A stretch of DNA of 64,000 nt from JAJYKC01 sp963823105 (GTDB lineage: Bacteria > Acidobacteriota > Terriglobia > Bryobacterales > Bryobacteraceae): positions 62,001 through 126,000 of the forward strand of contig CAWGKC010000017.1 in NCBI GenBank assembly GCA_963823105.1. Direction: 5' to 3'. Below the pieces are notes generated by a model, which ran no database searches, was not told the DNA's origin, and saw nothing but the letters and a program-made list of their open reading frames with translations. Position numbers and translations under genes: made by a program. Below, one piece after another: positions 43,835 to 52,636 of the stretch (position 1 is the first letter of the stretch; each line of letters starts with the position of its first letter).

Positions 43835-44349
43835 GCCTGTCCCGCGTCCTCCGGGCGCAACGGGCCGAGCCATACGCGGTTGCCTTTGACGGTGACTTCA
43901 TAGCGATCGAGCGGGCGAGGGGCAGGGCCGGAGAGGACTTTACCTTCGATCGAAAAAAACGAGGTGTGGCACGGGCAGACGAATTCCTGGGAGGCGTCCT
44001 CCCAGTGATAAGCGCAGCCAAGATGGGTACACCACGGCGAAAAGGCGGACAATTGGCCATTGGCGTTTTTCACGACCCAGGCCGTGGCTTTTTCGCTGGA
44101 AACTTTCCACCCATCGACGCGGTTCCTGCGGTAGGTGACCTCCAGGGGTTTGTGCGGTTGGAAGCGCGAGGCGTCGCCGGCATCGGCCCACTGCGAACGC
44201 TTGCGGCCACCGGGCGGAAGCACCAAATAGAGCAGCGCCGGGATGCCGAGCGCGGCGGTCATCAGGGCGCCCAGGCCGTTGATCGCCGCGTGAAAGAATC
44301 CTCTGCGGTTGGGAGTTTGGTTTTCGGAATTTTGTATCGTTTCCATCAA
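43831..44349 (-). CDS. Rieske iron-sulfur protein of the bc complex
   Basis: A 172-residue subunit. The N-terminus has a Tat-like NRRGFFHAAINGLGALMTAALGIPALLYLVLP signal-anchor. The 2Fe-2S ligands are in CTHLGC and CPCHTS, with the disulfide cysteines intact. It shuttles electrons from quinol at the cytochrome b Qo site to the fused cytochrome c. First gene of a two-gene operon with the cytochrome b-cc gene; the coupling is ATGA. Promoter not clear in the 220-bp upstream gap. Confidence 0.93.
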   Translation of the reverse strand: MMETIQNSENQTPNRRGFFHAAINGLGALMTAALGIPALLYLVLPPGGRKRSQWADAGDASRFQPHKPLEVTYRRNRVDGWKVSSEKATAWVVKNANGQLSAFSPWCTHLGCAYHWEDASQEFVCPCHTSFFSIEGKVLSGPAPRPLDRYEVTVKGNRVWLGPLRPEDAGQA

Positions 44350-44569
44350 TTGGCTCCAGTCGCCGAATGCTCCGCGACGGCCGGCGGAGGCCTTGCGGAA
44401 AATCGACCTATCGGCTCGGAACAGAAATCATACCGCACCGCGAGCCGCAACGCTGGAGGGATCCGGTTCCGTCGGCATGTACTAATTCTGACAAGCATTC
44501 CGCATTCTCCGGGAGAGCGAAGGGGATCGCCGGCGACTACTGGTTGCAGAATAAGTCCAAGGAGACCCC

Positions 44570-44797
44570 GTGGCCGCCAAACATGTAGATGAATCCGAAC
44601 TTTCCGGTTCCCTCGCCGCCCTATTTTCGGCACTGCAGGGGGAAGAGAGCGTAATTGTGGAACGCGACTCGACTCCCATTGCGATCGTTAAAGCGCTCCC
44701 CGCGCAGGATCCGCCCGCCAGCTTCGATCTGGACGCGGGCGGCGGGGAGGAAACGGTGGTTTTTGGGCGGCATCCCTGGAGCCGGCCGGCATCGTAG
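44570..44797 (+). CDS. Antitoxin-like small protein (Phd/YefM type), no evident partner
   Basis: A 75-residue protein starting at GTG behind an AAGGAGA site. VDESELSGSLAALFSALQGEESVIVERDSTPIAIVKAL resembles the dimerising N-terminal domain of prevent-host-death antitoxins, with a short acidic C-terminus such as binds toxin. Downstream (44798-45096, 300 bp) I find no complete toxin frame: only a short RRRIPITSWPIDGPIATLIRNADKPSS reading without start. It may be an orphan, a remnant, or its toxin may be frameshifted. Confidence 0.5.
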   Translation: MAAKHVDESELSGSLAALFSALQGEESVIVERDSTPIAIVKALPAQDPPASFDLDAGGGEETVVFGRHPWSRPAS

Positions 44798-45096
44798 GCG
44801 CTTTCAAAAGTCCGCCGACGTATTCCGATAACCTCGTGGCCCATCGACGGCCCAATCGCGACACTGATCCGGAACGCCGACAAACCGTCAAGTTGGATTG
44901 ACAGACGGGAGGACGTTTATCGGTACTGACTTATGCAAATTGCCTCAGCCAACTGTTGTTGGATACGATGGGCCGGAGATCATGGCCGTAGCCCCGTTAT
45001 TTCGTCATCGACCAGACTACGGTTTACCGGCGGTCGCACCAACCCTCCGCGTCGTCGAAAGACCGCGTCCGCAACGGTCAGGTGAGAGTGCATATG

Positions 45097-45816
45097 CTAA
45101 TGACGATGCCCGGCGGCTTCGCCAGCCTGGGTTCCGTCCGACCACTGTGGCACAGTCAGCACGAACTGCGTCAGGTGCTCCACGGGGTCGTTCACACCAA
45201 CGACGGGGGAACCCGGCAGATTCGCTCCCCAGATGGCGAGGCCGGCATCCGTAAAGAAAAACATGAGGTGGGAAGGCCAGTGGGGGCCGCTGTCGCCGCC
45301 GTATCCTTCCTTTGACATCATGTAGCACATGGCCCCAGGCTCCATCGGCGGCAGTTCTTTCCTGGCGATGGCAGCCGAGATGGCCTCATCCATCTGTGCT
45401 CGCGTGCGTCCCGCGAGGCCCCACTCGGTCTCTTTGGTGAGGCGCAGAAGGTAGGAACGCGCGGCGGCTGCGTTAACACACATGGGAACCCGCACTTTCG
45501 GATTCCAAAAGTCAGCATCCGCAGCGGATGTCCACGAGCGTCCCACGATACACACGAAGCCGTTCGTGCCTTTGACCGCTGTTTCGAAACCATGCCGTCC
45601 AAGAACCTGCACCTCTGCATCGCGTGAAATGGACTCCGGTGCCGCACTGCGCGCCAGGGCGATTTCCGCGGCCCGGCCGGCCATGAGGTACTGGTCGACC
45701 GGAGCCATCTTCGCATACGGTGTCGTGGCGGCCCGCGCCACCACCTGATATGCCGTACCAAGCACGAGAAGGAGTGCGAATCTTTTGATCGCGATTGCGC
45801 TAATTTTTTCAGACAT
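45097..45816 (-). CDS. Secreted conserved hypothetical protein
   Basis: A 239-residue exported protein (signal peptide ending VVARAATT). The start has AAGGAAG six bases upstream. No family is recognised; features include GFVCIVGRSW, FWNPKVRVPMCVNAAAARSYL, MEPGAMCYMMSKEGYG, and PHWPSHLMFFF, with three cysteines in the mature part. I have the impression of relatives in soil bacteria, but cannot check. The 210-bp gap upstream to the esterase holds no gene. Confidence 0.6.
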   Translation of the reverse strand: MSEKISAIAIKRFALLLVLGTAYQVVARAATTPYAKMAPVDQYLMAGRAAEIALARSAAPESISRDAEVQVLGRHGFETAVKGTNGFVCIVGRSWTSAADADFWNPKVRVPMCVNAAAARSYLLRLTKETEWGLAGRTRAQMDEAISAAIARKELPPMEPGAMCYMMSKEGYGGDSGPHWPSHLMFFFTDAGLAIWGANLPGSPVVGVNDPVEHLTQFVLTVPQWSDGTQAGEAAGHRH

Positions 45817-46028
45817 TGTTTTCTTCCTTAGAATGGGCCTCTTCTATCAGGCCGCTATCGATCGCGAATAGGGTGGTGGCCGCGACCGCCATTTCATCGC
45901 GCTTAAGGCTGGCGGATTGCCGATGCCTTCATCAGGACGACGAACGGCCGCAACCGAATTTCGACAAAGCGTCCAGGAAAATTTCCTATACTGCCGCGCA
46001 CTCCGCCGCGACGCTTTCAGCTTCTCCG

Positions 46029-47108
46029 CTAAACAGCTTTGCCAGTGGCGAATGCCTTGCGCAGCGCAGACTTCCAGCTCGCGCTGAATTGTTTGGAGGC
46101 TTCGGCGTCCGGCACGAGGACGTCGAATCCGTGGTAGGCTCCACGCACGACCAGAAGCTCGGTTGCGACTCCGGCGTGGACGAGCCGGCGCGCGTACTCC
46201 ATGTCTTCTTCGACGAACAGGTCGATAGAACCGACACCGATCCAGGCGGGCGGCAGGCCGGCGACGCTGGCTACCCGGGCGGGGACGGCGGCTGCAGGGA
46301 CCCTGGAGGAGCCTGCCGGAACACCGAGCAGCGAGCTCCAGGCAAAACGATTGGCGCTCGCAGTCCACATAAAGCGGCCGACGGCTGGCGGCACCGCACG
46401 GGTGCTGCCCGTCCGGTCGTCCAGCGCGGGGTAGATGAGCAACTGGAAGACGACGGGAACTTCGTTGCGGTCGCGCGCGTGAATCGCAAGGCTCGCTGCG
46501 TGGTAGCCGCCCGCGCTCTCACCGCCCACGGCAATCTTGGAGCGATCGATGCCGAGCTCCTCCGCATGGGCGTGAACCCATTTCAGCGCCGCGTAATTGT
46601 CCTCCAGCGAACCGGGATAGCGCGTCTCCGGAGCCAGCCGATAGTCGACCGAGACAACGACGCAGTGGCAATCTGTCGCGATTTCCTGCAGCCGGGGCAT
46701 CAACATGGGATCGGTCATCATGAAGCCGCCGCCATGCATGTGAAGCAACACCGGCTTGCCCTTCCCGGACGGCGCGGGATCGACAACCCAGAGACGAACC
46801 TCGGGCGCCCCTGGCGGCCCTGGGATATGTCGCTCCACGGGCTGCGGCGCGGGAGCGGGCAATGGCGGCATGGCGGGCGACTGCCGGAACTTGCGGACGA
46901 TCTCCGCTGAGATGTCAACGGCGGGGAACTGCTTGAGCACAGGAAGAAGTACCGGATCGACAAGGGAATATGGGTCCGCAGCCGCCGGCGAAATAACTGT
47001 GCGCGAGGCCTCCTGAGCATCCGCCGGCGGATCCTCGGCAAGCCCCAGAGCCAGACCGAAGCCAACGGCGCGGAGGGCGAAGCAGCGACGAGTGAGTGGA
47101 TTGCTCAT
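46029..47108 (-). CDS. Exported alpha/beta hydrolase, hormone-sensitive-lipase-type esterase
   Basis: A 359-residue protein with a TRRCFALRAVGFGLALGLA leader (possibly Tat). Oxyanion-hole motif HGGGFMMTD near residue 124, nucleophile in GGESAGGYHAA near 193, acid in GSIDLFVEED and base in GAYHGFDVL, the order of the HSL (bacterial family IV) esterases and acyl-ester hydrolases. Its ATG overlaps the stop of the upstream YCII gene (ATGA at 47105-47108), so it belongs to the YCII/sigma factor cluster. Substrate unknown. Confidence 0.88.
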   Translation of the reverse strand: MSNPLTRRCFALRAVGFGLALGLAEDPPADAQEASRTVISPAAADPYSLVDPVLLPVLKQFPAVDISAEIVRKFRQSPAMPPLPAPAPQPVERHIPGPPGAPEVRLWVVDPAPSGKGKPVLLHMHGGGFMMTDPMLMPRLQEIATDCHCVVVSVDYRLAPETRYPGSLEDNYAALKWVHAHAEELGIDRSKIAVGGESAGGYHAASLAIHARDRNEVPVVFQLLIYPALDDRTGSTRAVPPAVGRFMWTASANRFAWSSLLGVPAGSSRVPAAAVPARVASVAGLPPAWIGVGSIDLFVEEDMEYARRLVHAGVATELLVVRGAYHGFDVLVPDAEASKQFSASWKSALRKAFATGKAV

Positions 47109-47461
47109 ATTGAAGGGGGCATCTCAAAAAACGGGCGTACCTCGACCGGAGTCCGGCAGGCGGCGACAGCCTTGTGGCCCCATGCGAGCCCCTCGTCCAG
47201 ATCGGCGACTTCCAAGATCCAAAAGCCTCCCACGTGCTCCTTAGCTTCCAGATACGGTCCATCCGTGATGAGCACCTGCCCATTCGGCTGCGCGCGCAGC
47301 GACTTCGCCTTGGATTCCGGCTGCAGGCCGCCGGCGAAGAACCTGACGCCGGCCGCCATCATTTCCTTGTTGAGTGCGCCGATATCGCGCATTGTCTCTT
47401 CCGTCACGGTGGACGGGTCGAAGTTGTCGGGGTGGTGAATGGCAACCAGATATTGCGGCAT
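47105..47461 (-). CDS. YCII-related (DGPF-type) protein, copy 1
   Basis: A 118-residue ferredoxin-like dimeric fold. It begins MPQYLVAIHHPDNFDPS and has the DGPYLEAKEHVGGFWILEVADLDEGLAWG core typical of YCII/DGPF proteins commonly paired with ECF sigma factors. AGGAGA precedes the start at 47461; upstream frame extension is unlikely. Nearly identical in plan to the gene at 47632-48027 and translationally coupled to the esterase. The fold often holds a His-Asp pair of unknown catalytic role. Confidence 0.9.
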   Translation of the reverse strand: MPQYLVAIHHPDNFDPSTVTEETMRDIGALNKEMMAAGVRFFAGGLQPESKAKSLRAQPNGQVLITDGPYLEAKEHVGGFWILEVADLDEGLAWGHKAVAACRTPVEVRPFFEMPPSI

Positions 47462-47631
47462 GATTTCTCCTGGAACGGCCTTCGGGCGGCGAGTCTGACC
47501 CGCCTTCACTTTGCTAACGTACGGCGGCACTGGAATTCTACAAATCGTCGTGGAAATTTCGCTAGTCCTCCCGGAGTCGTCGCCGAGACCGGTGTCGAGG
47601 AAGGAGGAGCCGGTTTCGCCGGTGGGGGTGC

Positions 47632-48027
47632 TCACGTCTTTTGCCCGTGTTGGCGCGATGGGTGAGGTGTGCCGTTCGGCAGGCTGCTGTATGGGATCTC
47701 GCGCACCTCGCCCTGCACCGGGCCGGCGACGGCGGCCTTGCGGGCCCACGCCAGCGCCTCGTCCATGCCGGCGGCCTCCAATATCCAGAAACCACCAACG
47801 TGCTCCTTGGCTTCCATATACGGGCCATCGGTGATGAGCAATTCGCCATTGGGCTGCGATCGCAGCGCCTTCGCCTGGCTGGCTGGGGCGAGGCCCGCCG
47901 CCAAGAGCCTGGCGCCGGCCGCGATCAACTCTTCGTTGAGCGCGTCGATAGCCTGTACCGTCGCTTCGTCCATTTTCGATGGGTCGAAGTTGTCGGGGAG
48001 GTAATTAGTAACCAGATATTGCGGCAT
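47632..48027 (-). CDS. YCII-related (DGPF-type) protein, copy 2
   Basis: A 131-residue paralogue of copy 1: MPQYLVTNYLPDNFDPSKMDEATVQAIDALNEEL and DGPYMEAKEHVGGFWILEAAGMDEALAWA. The C-terminal 20 residues diverge (PNGTPHPSRQHGQKT). Starts behind an AGGAG site. It lies between the sigma factor and copy 1 and is transcribed with them. A recent tandem duplication is likely. Confidence 0.88.
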   Translation of the reverse strand: MPQYLVTNYLPDNFDPSKMDEATVQAIDALNEELIAAGARLLAAGLAPASQAKALRSQPNGELLITDGPYMEAKEHVGGFWILEAAGMDEALAWARKAAVAGPVQGEVREIPYSSLPNGTPHPSRQHGQKT

Positions 48028-48137
48028 GATTTCTCCTTTTATCCTGTTTCAGTCTTCGAGTGGGCCGTTTGTCCTGCCTTCATTATGCCGACGAATGGCT
48101 TGACCCGAATTCTACAATGGGCCCAAGATTTCTTGTC

Positions 48138-49401
48138 TCAATCTGTGAACATCGCCTGCTTTAGTTTTCTCGACAGCAATTCGTGCTCCCGAACGTTGTC
48201 CGTCATTGCGATTGCGCGTTGCAGCTCTTCACGCGCTTCGGCATATCGTCCGAGCTTTACAAGTAGATCTCCCCTGACGCTCGGTAGCAGATGATAGTTG
48301 GCCAGCGCGGGTTCAGCCGCGAGAGCATCCAGCGCATGGAGTCCAGCGGCCGGTCCGTGTGCCATTCCGACGGCCACCGCGCGATTCAGCGTCACGATCG
48401 GAGACGGGCCGATCTGAAGCAGGGCGTCATAGAGAAGCACGATTCGCTCCCAGTCGGTCTCCGCCGCGGTGTTGGCTCGCGCGTGGCAGGCGGCAATCGC
48501 TGCCTGCAGTGCATAGCTGCGGGCGCCGCCACCTAGGTGCTGCGCGCGCTGGAGCGCAGCCATTCCTCGCTCGATCTGTGCATGGTCCCACAAAGAACGG
48601 TCCTGTTCCGGCAAGAGAACGGCTTCTCCGGTTGGTCCGCGCCGCGCCGCGGTACGCGACGCCTGCAACTCCATCAGCGCCAGCAGACCGTGGACCTCCG
48701 ATTCCTCGGGAAGAAGCTCCACCAGCATGCGTCCAAGGCGGAGTGCGTCCTCGCAGAGTGATGCCCGCATCCACTCCTCTCCGGAGGTTGCGGTGTATCC
48801 CTCGTTGAAGATCAGATAGACCACGGCGAGGACGGACTCAAGCCTGCGGCGCAGCTCGTCTCCACGTGGAATCTCGAAGGGAACATGGGCTTCGGCGAGA
48901 GTTCTCTTGGCGCGAAAGATTCGCTGGCCAAGGGTCTTTTCGGGGACAAGGAAGGCGCGGGCAATTTCAGCGGTCGTGAGGCCACCAATGAGGCGCAACG
49001 TAAGAGCGACGCGGCCTTCCATCGCGAGGACCGGATGGCAGGCGGTAAAGATGAGGCGGAGGACGTCATCGTCGATGACCTGATCCAGAGCTTGATCCAT
49101 GGCTTTACCGAGCTCGCTGCTGTTGAAATTCAAGCTCTCGCGTAATCTCTCCATGCTTTTGCTCCAGCATCCGGCCACGGCGCAGAGAGTCGATGGCGCG
49201 GCGCTTTGCCGCCGTCATCAGCCACGCCGCGGGCTTTTCCGGAATCCCTTCTTCCGGCCACCGCTCCAGGGCCGCAACGAGAGCGTCCTGAGCGAGTTCC
49301 TCCGCAATGCCGATGTCGCGCGTAACGCGGGCAATCCCAGCGATGAGTCGCGTGGACTCGATCTTCCACACGGCCTCGATCGCTTTATGTGTGTCGCTCA
49401 C
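48138..49401 (-). CDS. ECF sigma factor with C-terminal TPR-like domain (ECF42-like), frameshifted
   Basis: A sigma factor of about 415 residues once joined. Region 2 (49401-49110) reads IAGIARVTRDIGIAEELAQDALVAALERWPEEGIPEKPAAWLMTAAKRRAIDSLRR. Region 4 and beyond read DDVLRLIFTACHPVL, LTLRLIGGLTTAEIARAFLVPEKTLGQRIFRAKRTL, then a long helical C-terminal domain (YLIFNEGYTATSG, LLALMELQASR) typical of this group. The open frames end and restart: frame one stops at 49105 and frame two covers 48138-49178. Skipping one base near 49124 gives FQQQELGKAMDQALD. It overlaps the YCII gene at 49398 by four bases. Likely regulates the adjacent YCII genes. Confidence 0.85.
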
Positions 49402-49820
49402 GTCTTTGCCGCAGCCGCGCTCGGAGGCGGCTCGAAGCCTTCGGCCGCTTTCTGCACGTCTGCGGGGAAATCGCCCATTTCGTGAATCTGCCGCACTTCG
49501 ATGATCTCGTTGTTGGACATCGGCGCTCGCTTAGCCCATTCGATCGCTTCTTCGCGGGAGCGGACCTGAATGATCCAGTAGCCGCCGATAACCTCTTTCG
49601 CCTCGGCAAACGGACCATCCGTAACCGTGGCTTTGCCGTCTGCGTAGGAAACCCGCGCGCCGGTTGACGGCGGAAAGAGCCCATCGAGTCCGAGCAGCAC
49701 GCCAGCCTTCTGAAGGCTCTTGTTGTACTCCATCATTTTCGCTACAGCCTCGGCACTGGGAGCTGCGTCCGGTGCTGCCAGTTCATACCCCTTGGGGATC
49801 ACCATCATCATGAAGCGCAT
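49398..49820 (-). CDS. YCII-related (DGPF) protein upstream of the ECF sigma factor
   Basis: A 140-residue protein starting at 49820 (CGGAGA site six bases upstream) with MRFMMMVIPKGYEL, the conserved DGLFPPSTGARV segment and TDGPFAEAKEVIGGYWIIQVRSREEAIEWAKRAP. This is the classical partner of ECF42-type sigma factors, and its stop overlaps the sigma start by four bases. First gene of the minus-strand cluster. The fold is ferredoxin-like; biochemical role unproven. Confidence 0.9.
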   Translation of the reverse strand: MRFMMMVIPKGYELAAPDAAPSAEAVAKMMEYNKSLQKAGVLLGLDGLFPPSTGARVSYADGKATVTDGPFAEAKEVIGGYWIIQVRSREEAIEWAKRAPMSNNEIIEVRQIHEMGDFPADVQKAAEGFEPPPSAAAAKT

Positions 49821-49835
49821 GCGTATCTCCGTCAT

Positions 49836-50234
49836 CCTCGATTCCAGCCAACTTCGGCTGGCCCATTAAAGCCAACATTGGCTGTTCTTTAATGCGTCGA
49901 ATATGGTGCACCGATTTCTACCACTTAACCATAGAAACTTCCGACCTTTGGTAACGACAAACCGGCTTGTCACCGCGAATGGGACACATGGACGTATCAT
50001 GTCCTTGTCCGTAGATTTAACCGCCGTAGAGGTGTGGGCGCCGTCCGTTTACGTTTGCGAATTTCTGAAGTCGAGCAGTTAGCTTCGGCCAGACGAAGGA
50101 TCCGGAGCTGAGTCCGTAGTGAGCGTTTTCCATTCCACTCGGCATGGGCGTGGGCTTCGTTTCCATCCATCAGCGACGGCAAGGCGCCGTTGGGATGGTA
50201 TCTTGGCGAGGAGGATGTAGCCGTTAGGGTAGTC
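49836..50234. other. Gene-free stretch between the YCII/sigma cluster and the COG4280-like gene
   Basis: About 400 bp. I find no gene with a credible start, no terminator with a T run, and no tRNA. Minus-strand frames here and at 49997-50848 are antisense to the membrane gene and are not protein-like. Divergent promoters for both neighbours should lie here but no clear TTGACA/TATAAT pair was seen. Confidence 0.5.
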
Positions 50235-50996
50235 ATGCACATCGCCTGGATCCATGGAGCGTCGTCGGGGGTGGCTTCGTTTCTTGCCTCGCTGGTCGAG
50301 TTCGTAGAGGCGTTAACGGTTGTTTTGGCGGTGGGCAGCGTGCGGGGGTGGGCCGGGGCGTTAAGCGGCTGCGCAGTGGCACTGGCCGCGCTCGCCGGCA
50401 CGGTTGGGATCCTCGGCGCGGCGCTCACTCGCGTGCCGCTGGAGGCGATGCAGCTTGCCGTCGGCACATTGCTTCTGCTATTTGGCCTGCGGTGGCTTCG
50501 AAAGGCGATTCTCCGGGCTGCCGGCCGCATCCCTCTGCACGACGAAGGCGCGGCGTACTCGAAGAGCGCCGAGGCGATTCGAAGGATCCACCGCGGCGCG
50601 GGAAGCTGGGACCGGGTAGCGTTTGCGGCATCGTTCCAGATCACCGTGCTCGAAGGGACGGAGGTGGTATTCATCGTCGTCGCCATCGGCGCGGGCGGCG
50701 GGGGTTTGCTCCTTCCCGCCGTGGTGGGCGCCCTGGCGGCTCTGGTGGTTGTGGCCGCTCTCGGTTTCGCGCTCCATCGCCCTCTGGCCTCGGTCCCCGA
50801 GAACACGCTCAAGTTGATCGTGGGCGTCCTACTCTCCGCGTTGGGCACGTTTTGGGCCGGCGAGGGGATGGGATTCGATTGGCCGGGAGCGGACTGGTCG
50901 ATTCCAGCGCTGATTGGCAGCTATTTTGCGATCGCTCTGGCCACGATTCCGTTTAGCCGCGCGCGCGGCGGCCCATCCGCGGCGACCGCCGAGTGA
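50235..50996 (+). CDS. Membrane protein, COG4280-like
   Basis: A 253-residue polytopic membrane protein of about seven helices, resembling an uncharacterised family I know as COG4280. The ATG at 50235 is chosen; longer readings start at TTG 50190. Two hydrophobic segments share a pattern: VEFVEALTVVLAVG (residues 21-34) and LEGTEVVFIVVAIG (139-152), each with an ExxE pair at E22/E25 and E140/E143. This suggests two pseudo-symmetric halves and a cation-binding membrane site as in REGLE- or ExGD-type metal transporters. That role is inference. A small membrane gene follows after 12 bp. Confidence 0.75.
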   Translation: MHIAWIHGASSGVASFLASLVEFVEALTVVLAVGSVRGWAGALSGCAVALAALAGTVGILGAALTRVPLEAMQLAVGTLLLLFGLRWLRKAILRAAGRIPLHDEGAAYSKSAEAIRRIHRGAGSWDRVAFAASFQITVLEGTEVVFIVVAIGAGGGGLLLPAVVGALAALVVVAALGFALHRPLASVPENTLKLIVGVLLSALGTFWAGEGMGFDWPGADWSIPALIGSYFAIALATIPFSRARGGPSAATAE

Positions 50997-51008
50997 TTGG
51001 AAATCGCG

Positions 51009-51221
51009 ATGCATTGGCTCACGAAGATGGTTCGAGAGTTCCTTGCGCTATTCGTCGAGGACGGAAGCTTCGCCGCCGCAATTCTCCTGTGGTTGGGGGC
51101 GGTGTGGCTGATATTTCCACGGGCCGGAGTGCCTATGCGATTGCGCGGCCCGATGCTGCTCGGAGGGCTTGGCCTGATCCTGATCGGGAGCGTGATGCGA
51201 TACACGAGCGGGCGCCGCTAA
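51009..51221 (+). CDS. Small membrane protein next to the COG4280-like gene
   Basis: A 70-residue protein with two predicted helices (AAAILLWLGAVWLIFP and PMLLGGLGLILIGSVMRY), a basic C-terminus and an amphipathic N-terminal segment. No named family recognised. It starts at ATG 51009 (TTG 50997 is an alternative that would nearly touch the previous stop). Its stop overlaps the convergent nadD stop by four bases. Probably an accessory subunit of the upstream membrane protein; context only. Confidence 0.6.
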   Translation: MHWLTKMVREFLALFVEDGSFAAAILLWLGAVWLIFPRAGVPMRLRGPMLLGGLGLILIGSVMRYTSGRR

Positions 51222-51793
51222 GGGCCGGGCCACTGGTATAAACTGTGCTCGACGATGTAGGAGGCGACGGAGGGAGGCAGGTCCGCCGGGATCTCGCCAG
51301 CGGCGAGTTGACGGCGAATTTCCGAAGACGAGACGGGAAGCGCGAGGGTATCGAGGCGATGCACGGTGGCGCCGGGCGGGGAGAGGTAGCCGTGGCCGGG
51401 ACGCGTGACAACGATGAACTGAGTTAGAGCGAGGACGTCGCGGTAGCGGCGCCACTTGTGAATTTCGGCGAATGCGTCGGCGCCGACGATGAAATAAAGA
51501 TCGGTGACCTGTGGCCGCAATTTCTCGATGGTGAAGATGGAGTAGCTTTTTTTGCCGCTCTCTTCGAGGCGCGAGGGAATGAAACGAGGGTCGGCTTGGC
51601 AGGCGAGCTCCACCATGCGGTAACGGTGTTCGAAACTCTCGCAGCCGAGGTCGTCCTTATGCGGCGGATGCGCGGCGGGAATGAAGAGAATGCGGTCGAG
51701 GGAGAAAGCGCCGGCGGCCTCGCGGGCGACGGTGACGTGGGCGAGATGGACCGGATCGAAGGTGCCGCCGAAGATGGCAAGAGAGGAAGGCAA
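51218..51793 (-). CDS. nadD: Nicotinate-nucleotide adenylyltransferase
   Basis: A 191-residue enzyme adenylating nicotinate mononucleotide in NAD synthesis. FGGTFDPVHLAHV carries the HxxH nucleotidyl-transfer site, LFIPAAHPPHKDD binds substrate, and the C-terminal SSSEIRRQLAAGEIPADLPPSVASYI has the ISSTxIR-type motif (here SSSEIR). All in the expected order and length. Likely single gene; the next minus-strand gene begins 88 bp upstream on the same strand. Confidence 0.95.
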   Translation of the reverse strand: MPSSLAIFGGTFDPVHLAHVTVAREAAGAFSLDRILFIPAAHPPHKDDLGCESFEHRYRMVELACQADPRFIPSRLEESGKKSYSIFTIEKLRPQVTDLYFIVGADAFAEIHKWRRYRDVLALTQFIVVTRPGHGYLSPPGATVHRLDTLALPVSSSEIRRQLAAGEIPADLPPSVASYIVEHSLYQWPGP

Positions 51794-51880
51794 GAGAGAT
51801 GGGTTGGCGGAGGGGACCGCTCTCCAGTGTAAGCGATGCGCGGGGCGCGTTGCGAAGGGCGGCCGGCGCGGAATGGCCGG

Positions 51881-52522
51881 TTAGAAGCTAAAACCGAATT
51901 CGACCATGATATTGGACCAATGGTCGGTTGTTTTATTCGCCGGGATATTGCCGACGGATTGACCGTTGGTGGAGGCGGCGATGAATTCGTAGGTCATGCC
52001 GACGTGGAAGTTGTGGCCCTCGTCGAGGAAATAAGAGACGTTGCCGAGGCCGTAGCCGCCCCAGCCGCCGCGCGAGGTGCAGGTGTAGCAATTGTTTTGA
52101 TAGTAGCCGTTGGAGGGCGCGGTCTCCGAGTAATGAAGATAGGCCGCGCCGCCGCCGGCGGAAACTTCGATGCGCTTGAAGGGCGTCGGAATTATGATCC
52201 GTCCGCCGAGCGGGATCATGTACTCATGGTCGCCGCCTTGGACAGGTCCGAGATCGGTTTGGACGGCGTTTTGGTTGTGGGCGGCGCCGAAGGCGACCTG
52301 GAATCCGGCGTCGGCCTGGAACCATTTATTGAAGCGGTAACCATAACCCACCGAGACGAGAGGGGCGGCGCCGAGGTAGCTGGTAGCCGATCCAACGGGA
52401 ACGGCGGCGCCGAGGTCTACGATGATGTTGTTTCGATGAAAATCGTCCGATTGGGCGAAGGCGGGGGCGCAGGCCAGGGTGCTGAGGAGGAGAGTAAAAG
52501 AGGCGAGGGGAAACGTGCGCAT
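51881..52522 (-). CDS. Outer-membrane beta-barrel protein
   Basis: A 213-residue exported protein: signal peptide MRTFPLASFTLLLSTLACAPAFA and then alternating strands (LVSVGYGYRFNKWFQADAGFQV, IEVSAGGGAAYLHYSE, YGLGNVSYFLDEGHNFHVGMTYEFIA) ending in the aromatic C-terminal strand SNIMVEFGFSF, a typical BAM signal. The length and plan resemble opacity/OmpW-type 8-stranded barrels. The start at 52522 has an AAAGGA site. A short Cys pair (CYTC) lies in a loop. Function unknown. Confidence 0.8.
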   Translation of the reverse strand: MRTFPLASFTLLLSTLACAPAFAQSDDFHRNNIIVDLGAAVPVGSATSYLGAAPLVSVGYGYRFNKWFQADAGFQVAFGAAHNQNAVQTDLGPVQGGDHEYMIPLGGRIIIPTPFKRIEVSAGGGAAYLHYSETAPSNGYYQNNCYTCTSRGGWGGYGLGNVSYFLDEGHNFHVGMTYEFIAASTNGQSVGNIPANKTTDHWSNIMVEFGFSF

Positions 52523-52636
52523 CGCTTGTCCTTTCACGTTTGGCCAATTCTTGTGTGACTGGCTCTATTCTAGGACGGAGAGAATCGGGGGCGCGTTTCA
52601 CAAATCTTTACAATTGCGGAAATCGTTGTAGAATGG

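Noticed and set aside
44798..44905. Toxin gene after the antitoxin-like frame
   Set aside because: The only plausible reading (RRRIPITSWPIDGPIATLIRNADKPSS) lacks a start codon and any recognised toxin motif.
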